A stretch of DNA of 64,000 nucleotides from Conchocele bisecta. Its lineage: Eukaryota; Mollusca; Bivalvia; Lucinida; Thyasiridae. This document shows positions 1-9,264 of this stretch, in pieces. Below the pieces are notes generated by a model. That model was given only the letters and a program-made list of their open reading frames with translations. It did not search any database and was not told the DNA's origin. Location: positions 56,877,131 through 56,941,130 of the forward strand of contig CM055268.1 of the NCBI GenBank assembly GCA_029237695.1, given 5' to 3'. Position 1 is the first letter of the stretch, and each line of letters begins with the position of its first letter. The position numbers were made by a program, and so were the translations under genes.

Positions 1-27
1 ATTTTTTAAAAATTATTTACTAAAATA

Positions 28-576
28 TCACAATTTCCAGGATGGTGGTGCAGTAACATTTCCTCCGACTTTATCTCCAAGTTTTACCCTCAATTTATCC
101 CAATCAGTACTCTCAATATTTGGCATGGTGGCGCGCGCTTTGGTTCTAATATCATTTTTTAATTCTTCATATCTCCTCATTTCTTCCACAACGGATTCAA
201 ACTCTAAATTTGATATTTCATTATCGGCCAACGCTTTGGACACTATAACGTCGATGCTATTTTTGTTAGACCTAGCGAGAACGGATATTCTATCATGTTT
301 TCTACATTTTTTCTCGAGTTTTCGACCAGCCACCCTAATTAACATACAATGTATTCCAGATACAACTGTAATTCCACTAAAAACCCCAGCAATTGGAACT
401 GTTACAATTGTAGATAGCGTTACGGCAGTCCCCGCACCACTCATTACAGATAAACTTGACTGAACTGTACTAGATGCCTCTGTTAAATTTGCAACACGCT
501 TATATTTTTTAGCAATTCTTTTTCTATTTTTACATTCGCTAACTAAACTATCCTGCATAACGACGATATTATCCAA
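28..576 (-). CDS. Polinton hypothetical protein with hydrophobic hairpin
   Basis: The 182-codon frame is intact. Residues 1-41 are basic and polar (K/R-rich around 16-27). Residues about 42-80 form a long Gly/Ala/Val/Ile-rich hydrophobic stretch with a central VPIAG turn, which suggests a two-helix membrane hairpin. Residues 85-182 are charged and helical, ending in PPSWKL. A second Met at residue 7 is an alternative start. I do not recognise a function. Proteins with this layout are, to my knowledge, found in Polinton-like elements of invertebrates. It is the last gene of a minus-strand run with the fibre-like gene and the 2257-2943 gene, so a virion or membrane-associated role is inferred from context only. 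Unlike most neighbours it has no stop or frameshift. Confidence 0.6.
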   Translation of the reverse strand: MDNIVVMQDSLVSECKNRKRIAKKYKRVANLTEASSTVQSSLSVMSGAGTAVTLSTIVTVPIAGVFSGITVVSGIHCMLIRVAGRKLEKKCRKHDRISVLARSNKNSIDVIVSKALADNEISNLEFESVVEEMRRYEELKNDIRTKARATMPNIESTDWDKLRVKLGDKVGGNVTAPPSWKL

Positions 577-598
577 CCTAAAATCTAAACATCTTTCG

Positions 599-690
599 CG
601 AATTGGATACGGTGTTTATGGATTGGTATTGACAATTGGATACAGTGTTGATGGAGTGGTATTGACAATTGGAAGCGGTGATTCGTTCAT
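599..690. repeat. 33-bp tandem repeat between two minus-strand genes
   Basis: Units starting at 601, 634 and 667 share AATTGGATACNGTG and GGTATTGAC blocks at an exact 33-bp spacing; the third unit is partial. The repeat fills the gap between the hairpin protein and the fibre-like gene, so it is upstream of the former. Each unit carries CAATTGGA or a near match, a half of the palindromes found elsewhere in the element. A promoter or operator role is inference. Confidence 0.6.
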
Positions 691-710
691 GATTTTCAAT
701 ATATTAGTAT

Positions 711-2215
711 TTACAAATTAAGTTCAATTAACAATGAGACAATAGTGGAAGAACTCGCTGGGTCAGCGATTTTCGTAACAAAGTTAATAACACTACCTTC
801 GGAAAGTCTAATTAGATCATCACCGGAGAACAAAACCACCGATGAAATATCTCCAGCGAGTTTAGTGCCTCCAACCCCACGTTCTTCCCCATCTATTACG
901 AGATTTATCGTGACCGCGCCCACAGGTTTACCACTAGCATTAACCGAGCAGAAAGCCATTCGGAGAAGTGTACCTGGAGCTGTCATGGCGTATCCTCCAC
1001 ATTTATTACTCGCTTTGGCACCGAACGAATATTCAGAGAGCCCCTCAACCAATGGGCCCCGCTTCTCAGCCCAAACTGTTATGACACGTTTTTGCGTTTT
1101 CATTGTTTTCAACAATCCGGCAAGGCCCCCGATAGAGGTATGGGCCTCAGCACGAACCTTTTCAGTGGTCTCCTCAAGCGCTTTGTTCGCAGCTCTACGA
1201 TCACGTTTCAGTTTACCGGAAACTTCAGTTATTTTTTCCGTCTAGTTCAGTAAGTGCCGCTTCTCTGATGAGAGAGTCCTCTGAGCGCAACACCTCATAA
1301 GCCTCCGTAATGGTCGCCTGGTGGTCTTCCAGGGCTTTTCAACACCCACCGGCCTCTTTTTGAAATTCAGTTATTTTTCCGTCTAGTTCAGCAACCGCCA
1401 CTTCTCTGATGAGAGAGTCCTCTAAGCGCAACACCTCATGAACCTCCGTAAGGGCCACCTTGTGGTCTTCTCGGACTTTATCAATACCCGTTCGGACCCC
1501 CTCAACCCCCAACCGGGCCTCCTTTCGAAATTCTGTTATTTTTTCGTCTAGTTCAGTAAGTGCTGCTTCTCTGTTGAGAGAGTCTTCTAAGCGAAACACC
1601 CTATAAGCCTCCATAAGGGCCGCCTGGTGGTCTTCTTTGAGTCCCTCAACCCCCAACCATCTCTTTTTGAAATTCTGTTATTTTTTCGTCTAGTTTAGTA
1701 AGTGCTGCTTCTCTGATGAGAGAGTCCTCTGAGCGCAACACCCTATACGCCTCCGTAAGGGCCGCCTGGTGGTCTTCTCGGGCTTTCTCAATACCCGTTC
1801 GGACTCCCTCAATCCCCAACCGGGCCTCTTTTCGAAATTTTGTTATTTGTTCACCTAGTTTAGTAAGTGCTGCTTCTCTGTTGGGAGAGTCCTCTGATCG
1901 CAACACCCTATACGCCTCCGTAAGGGCCGCCTGCTCTTTCTCAATACCCGTTCGGACTCTCTCAATTTTCGCCCGGGCCTCTTCCCCAACTTGTGCAGTC
2001 GCCGTTAGCACTTCTACTCTAACATCTGCTATACTCCTGCGAATCCCGTTTTTGGCCTTCGATATAGTTTTATTGATCAGGGCCTTGGTTCTTCCGGTGG
2101 TTAAAAAGTCATTCTCTGTCGGGACGAATCCCCCTTCTGCTGGTTCCAAATTCTTTGAATCTGTCACCCAATCCCGATTGGAATTGGAAGAACTACCTGG
2201 TCCGTATATACTCAT
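711..2215 (-). pseudogene. fibre-like protein: coiled-coil repeats plus beta-rich head, broken
   Basis: The start is the ATG at 2213-2215 (MSIYGPGSSS), in preference to an in-frame Met 11 codons upstream. After a polar N-terminus and a helical stretch come five copies of a coding repeat containing 'LTEAYRVLRSEDS' and 'REAALTKLDEKITEF'. In DNA the anchors lie at 1261, 1402, 1567, 1709 and 1874, spaced 141, 165, 142 and 165 bp (full unit 55 residues). The last ~130 residues (from about 1115 down to 711) are Gly/Ser/Val-rich and predicted beta, unlike the repeats. Shaft plus head is the architecture of a trimeric attachment fibre; the family is not recognised. The frame is interrupted near 1640-1660, at TGA 1339-1341, and in the T-run near 1228-1234. 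Two repeat units are shortened by 23-24 bp, and one of these changes frame. An attachment role is inference. Confidence 0.55.
2168..2181. promoter_or_regulatory. dispersed palindrome, copy 1
   Basis: CCAATCCCGATTGG: 6-bp arms around CC. It lies inside the fibre-like gene near its 5' end and belongs to the CAATC-N2/3-GATTG family seen across the element. Confidence 0.5.
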
Positions 2216-2256
2216 TTTCAATAATATTGATAATTCTATTACGAACATGCGTTTAA

Positions 2257-2943
2257 TTAATTGGAAATTTCGAGAACGACCGAAATCGGGTAATAGTTAT
2301 TCAACTTTCTCGCTTGATCATCGAGAATAGAGACCGTAAATTCGTGGATATGTCCCGATTCCAAAACTTTCATCTCGGGGCATGGGAAGTCTAAGGTCAC
2401 CGTATCCCCAAAGAAACAGTCGCTGGCTTGCACGGTTTTCAGTAATGTGCTGGGGGATTCGTCTACCGTGTTGTACGATGTGTTCACCCGATCCAGGTGC
2501 ACCCTAAGAGATTTCGTGAAGGCGAAATCCACCGGGTTATCAGCGACGTACTCACCCGGGGTAAACACTCCTTTATTTGCGGAGTATGTCTCTCTAAGAC
2601 CGAGTTGAATACCCAACCCCGGGGAGACCACTACCTTATTATCAGGGCTGATGGTCATTGTTGCGAGCCCGGTAGCCTTCGATACTGTGAGGTTGATTAT
2701 ACCGTCAAGCTCTGAGTTGACAAAATCTTTGAGCTGTCTTGTTCCCCACAGTCCGTGAGGCAGCTTTACACCGAATTGTTGTTCATCCTTCACATAGTAA
2801 AACCCTTCACTATTTCCCACATTCTGCCATCCAACCGTGAAGGTGATTGATCTGAGGCCCACCCGGCGTTTTCCGCAGCAGTTGTCGATTGACTTCTGAA
2901 GTTCACAACTCTCTTTTTGAACATTAGTGATATAAGCAAACAT
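2257..2943 (-). CDS. Polinton virion-type protein of unknown function
   Basis: The start chosen is ATG 2941-2943 (MFAYITNVQK), giving about 228 residues. An upstream in-frame Met at 3021 would overlap the divergent gene. The reading frame is intact. Visible landmarks are 'VGLRSITFTVGWQNV' early, a 'LPHGLWGTRQLKDFVNSEL' segment, 'VVSPGLGIQLGL' in the middle, and a strand-rich C-terminal half with 'SLRVHLDRV' and 'PISVVLEI' at the end. This order matches, as far as I can recall, a family of uncharacterised Polinton/adintovirus proteins with an N-terminal WEVGL-like motif and a C-terminal beta domain. I would place it with minor virion proteins. The divergent plus-strand gene begins only ~15 bp away, so the two must share a promoter region. 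Function is not established. Confidence 0.55.
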   Translation of the reverse strand: MFAYITNVQKESCELQKSIDNCCGKRRVGLRSITFTVGWQNVGNSEGFYYVKDEQQFGVKLPHGLWGTRQLKDFVNSELDGIINLTVSKATGLATMTISPDNKVVVSPGLGIQLGLRETYSANKGVFTPGEYVADNPVDFAFTKSLRVHLDRVNTSYNTVDESPSTLLKTVQASDCFFGDTVTLDFPCPEMKVLESGHIHEFTVSILDDQARKLNNYYPISVVLEISN

Positions 2944-2957
2944 AATAATATATTTCA

Positions 2958-4366
2958 ATGGATACAAGGCATTTAGCTTTAATTCAAATGCAAAGTACGC
3001 GGTCGGTGGGGTATATGACACTAAGGCTCCCCGGCTGGTGCACCCTACTATCCAAGTTAGTGGTGGAAAAGGCTTTCAAACCAACATTCCCGACATCTTT
3101 GAACAACATAGGCTGCCCAAGATTACTACCATGGAGGCCGTGAACGGGTGGAAAGCAACACCGATGCAGTTTTGGCAGAATCAGCTCAACTTCGCCGTAT
3201 GGTGCGCAACAGCCGGATGCGGGGTTTCCTCTCAGGACCATCTGACCGCGGAGGATCCCTTCTTGAGGGCCGTTTACAACTTTCACGCGTATTACACTAT
3301 TAGGAGGATTCTCAAAGAACAGAAAATCTCTCTGCCGCAGGACGACGGCTGGAATCCCATTTCCAACGCATACGACTGTAGGGCGTTCGAAAGAATTTGT
3401 AACGAATTTAGGGCCCCAAAAGACACGGACAGGCACCAGAAAGCATTTCCTAGCAGCACTGGCCTCGGGGACGTTCTCATTCGGGGCCAGTCCGGGAATT
3501 GGACGCAGACTGATTTTAGACACGATCACTCCGGCGACCACATCGTCAGTCGGAACGCCGGGAATTTTGACCCCGCGACGATGACCTTCGGGCCGGAAGT
3601 GTCTGGAGGTCGGCACTGCGGCGTCTCATCCTGCGAGTGGCTACCTCCGAAACGAGCTCACGTCGATTACATACAGCAGGCTGCTGAGGTCCAGGACGCG
3701 TGGGGTACATTTATGTTAGATAAGGGTTTGGGGTTCACGCAGGCTGGAGTTACTCGCCTCAACGACTCCATTCGCACGTACGTCTGGGCCATGCTCGGCC
3801 CACAGGCGCAAGCGCGCAGTTCTATACTAGGAGCCGGGACGGCGTTTGACGCGCAAAAACATTTCTTGGCAAATTTCGAGGACGCAATAAACAAACCGGT
3901 GGACTTTCCGGATGCGATCCAGCGGTATCAAGACGTTTTGCAGTATGCCGGCAACCCAGTAGACAATGTATTTGGAATAGGTGTATATATGGCGCCGAGC
4001 AATATGATACTACGAGACGACCGGGTTGAGGGTTACAATAATCAGATCGTAATCGCCACCGTCAAACAAAAGATCGGCCATAACGGGAACGTGAACGCGG
4101 ATATCATCAAGCGCACCGCGCATGAAACTGATTTCATAAAACAGCAAGCACCCACCCAAACACAAAGTACCTCATCAAGTTTCCCCAATTCACGAATTGG
4201 AATAGGAGCGGGAACTAGTGTCACAGCAAGTTCCACCGTTTTTCCAACGGCTGCAATAGGACTTGATGCACCAGCAAGTTCCTTCGGAACTGCAACCCAC
4301 GAGGAGGAGAAATTAGCGCTCGTCGTCGCCCTCGTGGCGATCGGACTATTCGCGCTTTGGTTTTAG
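2958..4366 (+). CDS. conserved Polinton protein with C-terminal membrane anchor, 5' end disturbed
   Basis: The frame is open from 2936 to the TAG at 4364-4366, but no ATG is in frame before the conserved part. The nearest ATG (2958) is in the next frame, pointing to a small indel just after the start. The body includes 'FWQNQLNFAVWCATAGCGVS', 'AVYNFHAYYTIRRIL', 'LNDSIRTYVWAMLG', 'AQARSSILG' and 'FDAQKHFLANFEDAIN', a family I recognise as recurrent in invertebrate Polintons without an assigned function. Residues about 370-420 are a Ser/Thr/Ala-rich low-complexity linker. The last 17 residues (LALVVALVAIGLFALWF) are a tail-anchor helix. The 3' end overlaps that of the convergent minus-strand gene by ~21 bp. 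A membrane- or capsid-associated structural protein is the likely role, by inference. Confidence 0.6.
4185..4200. promoter_or_regulatory. dispersed palindrome, variant copy
   Basis: CCAATTCACGAATTGG: perfect 7-bp arms around AC. It is located within the linker-coding part of the tail-anchored protein gene and is related to the CAATC-N2/3-GATTG family. Confidence 0.45.
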
Positions 4367-5624
4367 GAACTCTCGGGCCGAGAATAGTAGGAGACCGGCG
4401 ATCGCCACGATTAAGGCCCAAGTATTTTTGGCGAGCCATCCGGCCGTTTTTGATAATATAGATAGTAAGAAGGAGACGAGACCTCCGATCAACCCAGGCA
4501 GCGCGGCTGCCGCCTTTCCGGCTAATTTAGCGAGGAGACTGGCGAGGGCTTTTAGATGCTTTTTTACCCACTCCTTGGCTCCACCGGATGGCGTGGGTGC
4601 TGGGCGGGTGGTGGAGTGGGTGCAGTCGCACCGCCAGTGAAAGCTAGAACTATGGTAGATATAGTCATACCGAGAGCCGCGAGGATGCTTGCTATCGTGA
4701 TGCCCTGCTCTCTGAACAGAGTGCGAAGACGCTCACCGAATGTCGTGTCCTCGTGCAGAACCCTCGAAAATGTTTCGTGGATCCGACTTGTTTGGGTGCG
4801 GAGAGCCTCACGGTTAGTCGAGGCAGCCTCCAAACGAGCTGCTCTTTCATCCCGCAACGACCGCAGGCGTTCGGTGATTCGCTCGGTAGATTCTCTATCG
4901 CCACGGGCTTCCTCCAGTTTCCTTTCTTCTAGCGTGATATGTTTATCCAGCTCCGTGAGTTTGGCGATGTTATGGACCAGTTCGCCCCGGATCGTTTGCA
5001 TAGCCTTATCGAGTCCCCGGAGTTCGCGAAGAGGTAACGGGGGTCATCCATCATGCTGTCTAACTCGCTGAACGTGGTCTCCATCGTGTTAATAACGTCG
5101 GTGGCTATTTGAGGGACCTCGCTGAGCTCTACAGTTTCTATCGCGGTGGCCGTCTTCTCCATCGTTTCGTCGGTAGACTGTAGGGTCTCTACAGCGCGGG
5201 CCGGCACAATTGTTTTACCACGCGCCCAATCTACGAATTCTAGTTCGTTCTTTATGATTTCGCCACCGCCCCGGGTTCCAGCAATTGCGTTCAGCGATAG
5301 GGGTTTTCCGGTATTCGTGTTGACGATTTGGGCATTTGGTGCTGCTTTTAGTCGCAACCTACCACGCAGATCCAATTCGAACTTGGAGTAGTCGCGGCCG
5401 ACAGATGGGACCACACCGTTTTCTGCCAAACTGTTGTAGTAGTCGTTTACAGCTCCCTCAAGTAGTTCCCGACGTTGACTAGTCGTGCTGGTAGCGCCAC
5501 CTATTTCCTCGCCGGCTGGCGTCTCCATGAAGGTCGTTTCGTTATCATCATCCATGTCATCATCATCGATGTCATCATTTCGGACATCGTCCCTGCCGAA
5601 TGCGTCCATGTCAAAATCAGCCAT
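4346..5624 (-). pseudogene. Polinton coiled-coil/membrane protein, frameshifted
   Basis: It starts at ATG 5622-5624 with a very acidic leader (D/E-rich, residues 1-40), then a globular region to about residue 205. A frameshift near 5010-5040 moves the reading to a long charged coiled coil ('AKLTELDKHITLEERKLEEA', 'RSLRDERAARLEAASTNREA'), followed by 'LRTLFREQGITIASILAALG', a first hydrophobic helix. A second frameshift near 4564-4580 precedes two more hydrophobic segments, and the frame ends at the stop 4346-4348. Such an acidic head, coiled coil and membrane tail is a recurrent, unnamed Polinton protein family. It is convergent with, and overlaps, the tail-anchored protein gene, and divergent from the capsid gene (about 80 bp apart). 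Its role is unknown; virion core or membrane association is inferred. Confidence 0.6.
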
Positions 5625-5706
5625 CTTTATAATTTTCTTAAAATTAATTATGTATTAAAGACAAAACCATACGGGTTTAATAGAGATATTTAGTTTCACT
5701 GAAAAT

Positions 5707-6961
5707 ATGTCTTCGAGTCAATACGGTCGCAAACTCAATCCATACCGCAGACTGCGGGAGCCCCTCGGGGCGAAAGGCGTGAGACAGAGTGTCGTTATTA
5801 CGAACAACCCATCGACGATCGACCAGAACCAGCAGCTGTTAGTCCGCATCCCCAACCTCGGAGCTAGCGACGTCATTGTGCCGGGGACTGTTCGCCTCGC
5901 TTTCACTATTTCGCTGATGTCGACGGACGCGGACCGAACCGTCGTTCAGAACCTGGGTCGCGCCATCGTCAAGAAGACTATGATAAAGATTTCTGGTAAT
6001 GAGGTGATGTAGATCGATGACAGCGACGTCTACCATTGTTACCAGGACCTGTGGAAGACGGCGCAAGAGCGCGAAAACGCTGTCTATCAGGGTATTGACA
6101 CCAGCAAAAATAAGAACGTAACCAAACTTAGAATCGGGGCTGGTAACAAGGCAGATAACAACGCGAGCGACAACGCGGTCGCGGGCGCTTACGGCAACCG
6201 CTTCTACATCCCGCTCGACTTCGAGTTGTTGGAGAGTCACATGCCCTACTCTCAGTGTGCTTTGGCTGACCGCCTCGAATATGAACTAACGTTCAACGAC
6301 TACGGCCGAGTTATCATAGCCACCGACATAACATCGACGTATACGATCGACAATGTGTCGCTGGAGTACGACATGGTCACGATGCCCGAACTCGCGCGAT
6401 TGATCAGAACCCAGTACGCCGGGCGCGTTGCCATACTTTACGACCGAGTTCTTCGCCACCGCAAGATGACGAAAGACAAAAGCGACACATTGTGGAATAT
6501 TAATGTCAACGTACCCGCCCGCTCGATGAAAGGTATACTGATGCTGTTCGAGGATGCTCGGTTCGCACAAGGTAGAGGTGACGATCGAGGGAGTCCCAAA
6601 TCAACTCTACAGCGCGGGTCTTCGCGCGCACCAGCAGTGGGATGAAGTAAGAAAGCAGTTTGCTGCCGGCTCTAAGCGCTCTCCGGAGGTTGCAGCAGTT
6701 GCCAAAGACCTGCATCTCTCGGCCGTCTCCTTCGCGGAGTTCCTGAATACCAAATACGCGTTATGGCTAGACATGCGAGCCAGCGACGATGATGACCAAA
6801 TACACGGCAGCGGACGCCAAGTTGAGAACGCTAGTGAGGGTGTGACGATCCAGATAACCAAAGAGGCGGACGGAGCCGGGCCATTGAACGTGTACTTATA
6901 TATAATTACAGACGCACAACTCAACATCGAAGATGGCCGATACGTCTCAGCACTCTACTGA
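5707..6961 (+). pseudogene. MCP: major capsid protein (double jelly-roll type), broken
   Basis: ATG 5707 opens a frame with 'SSSQYGRKLNPYRRLREPLG', 'LLVRIPNLGASDVIVPGTVR', 'TVVQNLGRAIVKKTMIKISG', 'NRFYIPLDFELLESHMPYSQ' and 'DRLEYELTFNDYGRVI'. These are the recurrent landmarks of the Polinton/adintovirus major capsid protein, which forms the icosahedral shell. An in-frame TAG at 6010-6012 interrupts it after about 101 codons. The frame then continues to about 6560, where a frameshift with apparent loss of some codons occurs. The C-terminal part (from ~6566, 'KVEVTIEGVPNQLY' to 'NIEDGRYVSALY') is in another frame and stops at TGA 6959-6961. About 415 residues are represented. It is followed at once by the ATPase, the usual morphogenesis pairing. 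Identification is firm; the gene as read cannot give a full-length product. Confidence 0.85.
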
Positions 6962-6990
6962 TTTAATTAATAATTAAAAAAAAAAAAAAA
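6962..6990. repeat. A/T-rich spacer with A-run
   Basis: TAATTAATAATT followed by a run of A separates the capsid stop from the ATPase. Similar TTAATTAATTA tracts lie at other gene boundaries of the element (near 2252, 5645, 7600, 7812 and 9715), which suggests a common A/T-rich promoter or terminator style. Confidence 0.45.
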
Positions 6991-7579
6991 TTAGCAATCA
7001 ATACCAATTCACGATTGGAGATGCCCACTCTGCCATAATATGTGGGCAGACAGGATGTGGAAAAACGGTTTTCATCCTCGACTTGCTCGAGGAGTCCTAC
7101 CGCGATGCCTTTCGTCACATTGTGATCCTGTGTCCTACTGTGCGGCACAACGAGATATGGACCGAGGATATGGACCGACCCTGAGGTATACGTCATTGAC
7201 CCCGGCGACAGGCTTCACGATTGGTTGCGTGGTTTATACCAAAGATTCCAGGGTGAGCCCACCCTATACGTGATTGACGATTGCTCGGCCAAGGCGGCGA
7301 TGACCAAAAAGAAGGACATGCTCTCCGAGCTCGCATTTTCTGGCCGCCATGCTATACAAAGCGTATGGATCTCCACTCAAAAGTACAAAGTACAACGCCG
7401 TCCTCAAGGGTCTGCGCGAGCAAACGAAATGGGTCGCCCTCTTTCACTGCAAGGACCGAGACTCATTCGATGACTGTCTTCGAGAGAATGACGTTATCCC
7501 AACCCGCGAGGAGCGCCTGGAGGTTCGACAGATGCTTTCCGAAACTAAGCACGCCAAGCTTTTGTTAAAGACTGATTAA
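6978..7579 (+). pseudogene. FtsK/HerA-type packaging ATPase (A32-like), broken
   Basis: The Walker A motif GQTGCGKT is at 7044-7067 and the Walker B-like 'TLYVIDD' at 7261-7281, followed by 'CSAKAAMTKKKDMLSELAFS' and 'QSVWISTQKY' (sensor-like). The C-terminal part is 'LREQTKWVALFHCKDRDSF' to the TAA at 7577-7579. This is the DNA-packaging ATPase of Polintons, which powers genome entry into the capsid. The frame is open from 6978 but has no ATG before Walker A. A TGA at 7182-7184 coincides with a frameshift, and a tandem 7-bp duplication (AAAGTAC at 7380-7386 and 7387-7393) produces a second frameshift. At about 200 residues it is slightly short for the family. It follows the capsid gene after an A-rich spacer. 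Confidence 0.82.
7004..7018. promoter_or_regulatory. dispersed palindrome, variant copy
   Basis: CCAATTCACGATTGG, 5-bp arms, located directly before the Walker A region of the ATPase; same family as the other palindromes. Confidence 0.4.
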
Positions 7580-7599
7580 CCAACTGCTTACGAAGTTAT

Positions 7600-7770
7600 C
7601 AATTAATTACTGAATATCTACTAATATAATACTAATATCTACTAATATCTACTAATAACTACTAATATCTACTAATATCTACTAAATATTACTGAATTAT
7701 TACTGAATTATTACTGAATTACTGAATTATTTACTAAATAATCTGCTAAATATTACTGAATTATTCGCAA
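7600..7770. repeat. A/T-rich degenerate tandem repeat
   Basis: Repeats of TACTAATATC and TACTGAATTAT occupy the gap between the ATPase and the next gene. No coding signal is visible. The long A/T tract followed at 7781 by a perfect palindrome makes this the largest non-coding control-like region inside the element. Confidence 0.6.
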
Positions 7771-7780
7771 CTTCAATTCT

Positions 7781-7796
7781 TCCAATCGCGATTGGA
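7781..7796. promoter_or_regulatory. perfect 16-bp palindrome
   Basis: TCCAATCGCGATTGGA equals its own reverse complement over all 16 bases. It sits in the largest intergenic region, about 105 bp upstream of the ATG at 7886. It is the most symmetrical member of the dispersed CAATC-N2/3-GATTG family. Confidence 0.6.
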
Positions 7797-7885
7797 TTGA
7801 TGCTGTTACTCATAATTAATTATTTTATTTTTATGTTAGACTTATGAGACTAGTCAGAATAGTACTAATTATTAAAAATAAAATA

Positions 7886-8548
7886 ATGAACTGCGACGAA
7901 CTTCTCGATCAGCTAATGGAAGAAACAGTCACTCTGACTGCCGACACGACTGAAACTGTAGGAACACCTGTCAGCACGACTGCCGGCACGGCTGCCGATA
8001 CGGTCCCGAAAGAAAATGAAAACGCGGCGCGACGCGAGCGGCTAGCTGCGCTGGTTGCTGGAGGACAATCGGAGCATTATCTCGGTAGGCGTCTCTCAGT
8101 TTGTCAGGTGGATAAAATGTCAGATGCGGAGGTTGATAAAATGTATGCACGATACGAATCTAAATTGGGGGCAGAGATGACGAAACTTTTGGCGGCGGCT
8201 ATTCATTTTTACGCTACCGCCTGTCATTGCAATTCTCCTATATCTGACATCGCGGGGTTGATTAGTGATTTAGAGACTGATCCTTTTATAGGACACACTC
8301 TTAGAACGGCCTGCTGCTCAATTTATCACAAGTTTGGAATGTACTTAGCTCCGCTGACAACCACGTTGACCACGGGTAAACACTGTCAATTTGGACATAT
8401 ATGCCCACGAACTATAAGACCTAATATTTATATTATTATAAATGATGATGACACAAGACGCACATGCGAGAGTGACGGAACAGCCCTCAACACTGTTGAA
8501 CCTGATTGCAGCACTTCCAACGGCGTTGGGGGAGCAAGCTCCACATGA
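7886..8548 (+). CDS. Polinton helical protein of unknown function
   Basis: The preferred start is ATG 7886 (MNCDELLDQLMEE), preceded by AATAAA-like A/T-rich sequence; an upstream Met at 7844 adds a poor leader. After a Thr/Ala-rich linker (residues about 15-45), the conserved part reads 'AARRERLAALVAGGQSEHYL', 'VDKMSDAEVDKMYARYESKL', 'DPFIGHTLRTACC' and ends near 'KHCQFGH' (about 8395). I recognise this as a recurrent Polinton family with no known function. The tail after ~8400 does not look conserved and overlaps the next gene by about 107 bp, so the natural stop may have been lost by a small indel. It is predicted mostly helical and soluble, with no signal peptide. Confidence 0.6.
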   Translation: MNCDELLDQLMEETVTLTADTTETVGTPVSTTAGTAADTVPKENENAARRERLAALVAGGQSEHYLGRRLSVCQVDKMSDAEVDKMYARYESKLGAEMTKLLAAAIHFYATACHCNSPISDIAGLISDLETDPFIGHTLRTACCSIYHKFGMYLAPLTTTLTTGKHCQFGHICPRTIRPNIYIIINDDDTRRTCESDGTALNTVEPDCSTSNGVGGASST

Positions 8549-9008
8549 ACAAGCTCCACAGGAGCAAGCTCCGGTTGCACGACACAAAAACCCAAAAAGA
8601 CAGGCAGCTGGGCGGGCAGCAGCTGCCACCCGAAAAGCTAAACAAGATCAAATACTCGCCGAGCTTCGAGAGGCCAAACGGTCGTTATTTGTTCCTGCTG
8701 TTGAAACAGCAAAACACCCGGTGGTTCCACATCCGAAGGCAGCTGTTTCTCCCCTAACATGCTCCAGTTTGGAAGAGCAATCCCCGATTGGTGTAGCTCC
8801 TACCCCCTATTACCTCAACATTGTTGAACCTGAATGGAAAATCATCCAGTGGGTTGTTGGTGGTGGTCTGGCAGTTGTGGGCACCGTGTGTGTGTGGAAA
8901 TATATTTCGAGACAACCCCCAACACTGTTGGAGGCGGTTCCGAAGAAAGTTACGAAACCGATTGCGCCCCATTTAAACATTAATCGCGATCCCTTTTATA
9001 TGCAATAA
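8442..9008 (+). CDS. Polinton single-pass membrane protein with EQAP repeats
   Basis: Intact 188-codon frame starting at three successive ATG codons. An early segment contains three EQAP repeats (15-bp DNA units around 8529-8573). Next come a strongly basic Ala/Lys/Arg-rich helix (residues about 45-75, 'KNPKRQAAGRAAAATRKAKQ'), a Pro-rich linker, then one membrane helix ('IIQWVVGGGLAVVGTVCVW', about residues 133-151) and a short tail ending in DPFYMQ. A basic domain followed by a membrane anchor would suit DNA binding at an internal membrane or inside the capsid; this is inference. It overlaps the preceding frame and is followed by two further small membrane-type proteins. Confidence 0.55.
   Translation: MMMTQDAHARVTEQPSTLLNLIAALPTALGEQAPHEQAPQEQAPVARHKNPKRQAAGRAAAATRKAKQDQILAELREAKRSLFVPAVETAKHPVVPHPKAAVSPLTCSSLEEQSPIGVAPTPYYLNIVEPEWKIIQWVVGGGLAVVGTVCVWKYISRQPPTLLEAVPKKVTKPIAPHLNINRDPFYMQ
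8778..8791. promoter_or_regulatory. dispersed palindrome copy
   Basis: CAATCCCCGATTGG, CAATC and GATTG arms separated by CCC, inside the basic/membrane protein gene. Confidence 0.4.
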
Positions 9009-9050
9009 ATTATAGTTATCAATAATGGGCTGATAAAAAGATGGTTTAAA

Positions 9051-9263
9051 ATGATAGTGAATGCGCTTTATCACGCCGTGGTGATATCGGGTTTCAGTAT
9101 CGGGTATGCTCGACTAGGAAAGATGGTTTTAGGAGGGTCCGCCCCCAAATTGGACTTTACCGTGACAGACGTAGGGCTCGTGACCTTAGATGTAGCGGTC
9201 GCAGTTTGGACCCGAGATTATCTAATTAAAGCGGGAATTCTACCCGTTAATATATGGAAATAA
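9051..9263 (+). CDS. small Polinton membrane protein (70 aa)
   Basis: Intact 70-codon frame, ATG 9051 to TAA 9261-9263. Two hydrophobic stretches (about residues 3-20 and 40-54) flank a polar loop 'LGGSAPKLDFTVTD', fitting a small two-pass membrane protein. It recurs with its neighbours in invertebrate Polintons as far as I recall; function unknown. Only one base separates its stop from the next ATG (9265), so the two are probably expressed together or from closely packed promoters. Confidence 0.6.
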   Translation: MIVNALYHAVVISGFSIGYARLGKMVLGGSAPKLDFTVTDVGLVTLDVAVAVWTRDYLIKAGILPVNIWK

Positions 9264-9264
9264 A

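Noticed and set aside
745..1245. 166-residue frame on the plus strand
   Set aside because: Antisense shadow of the fibre-like gene; the minus strand has the repeat structure and plausible composition.
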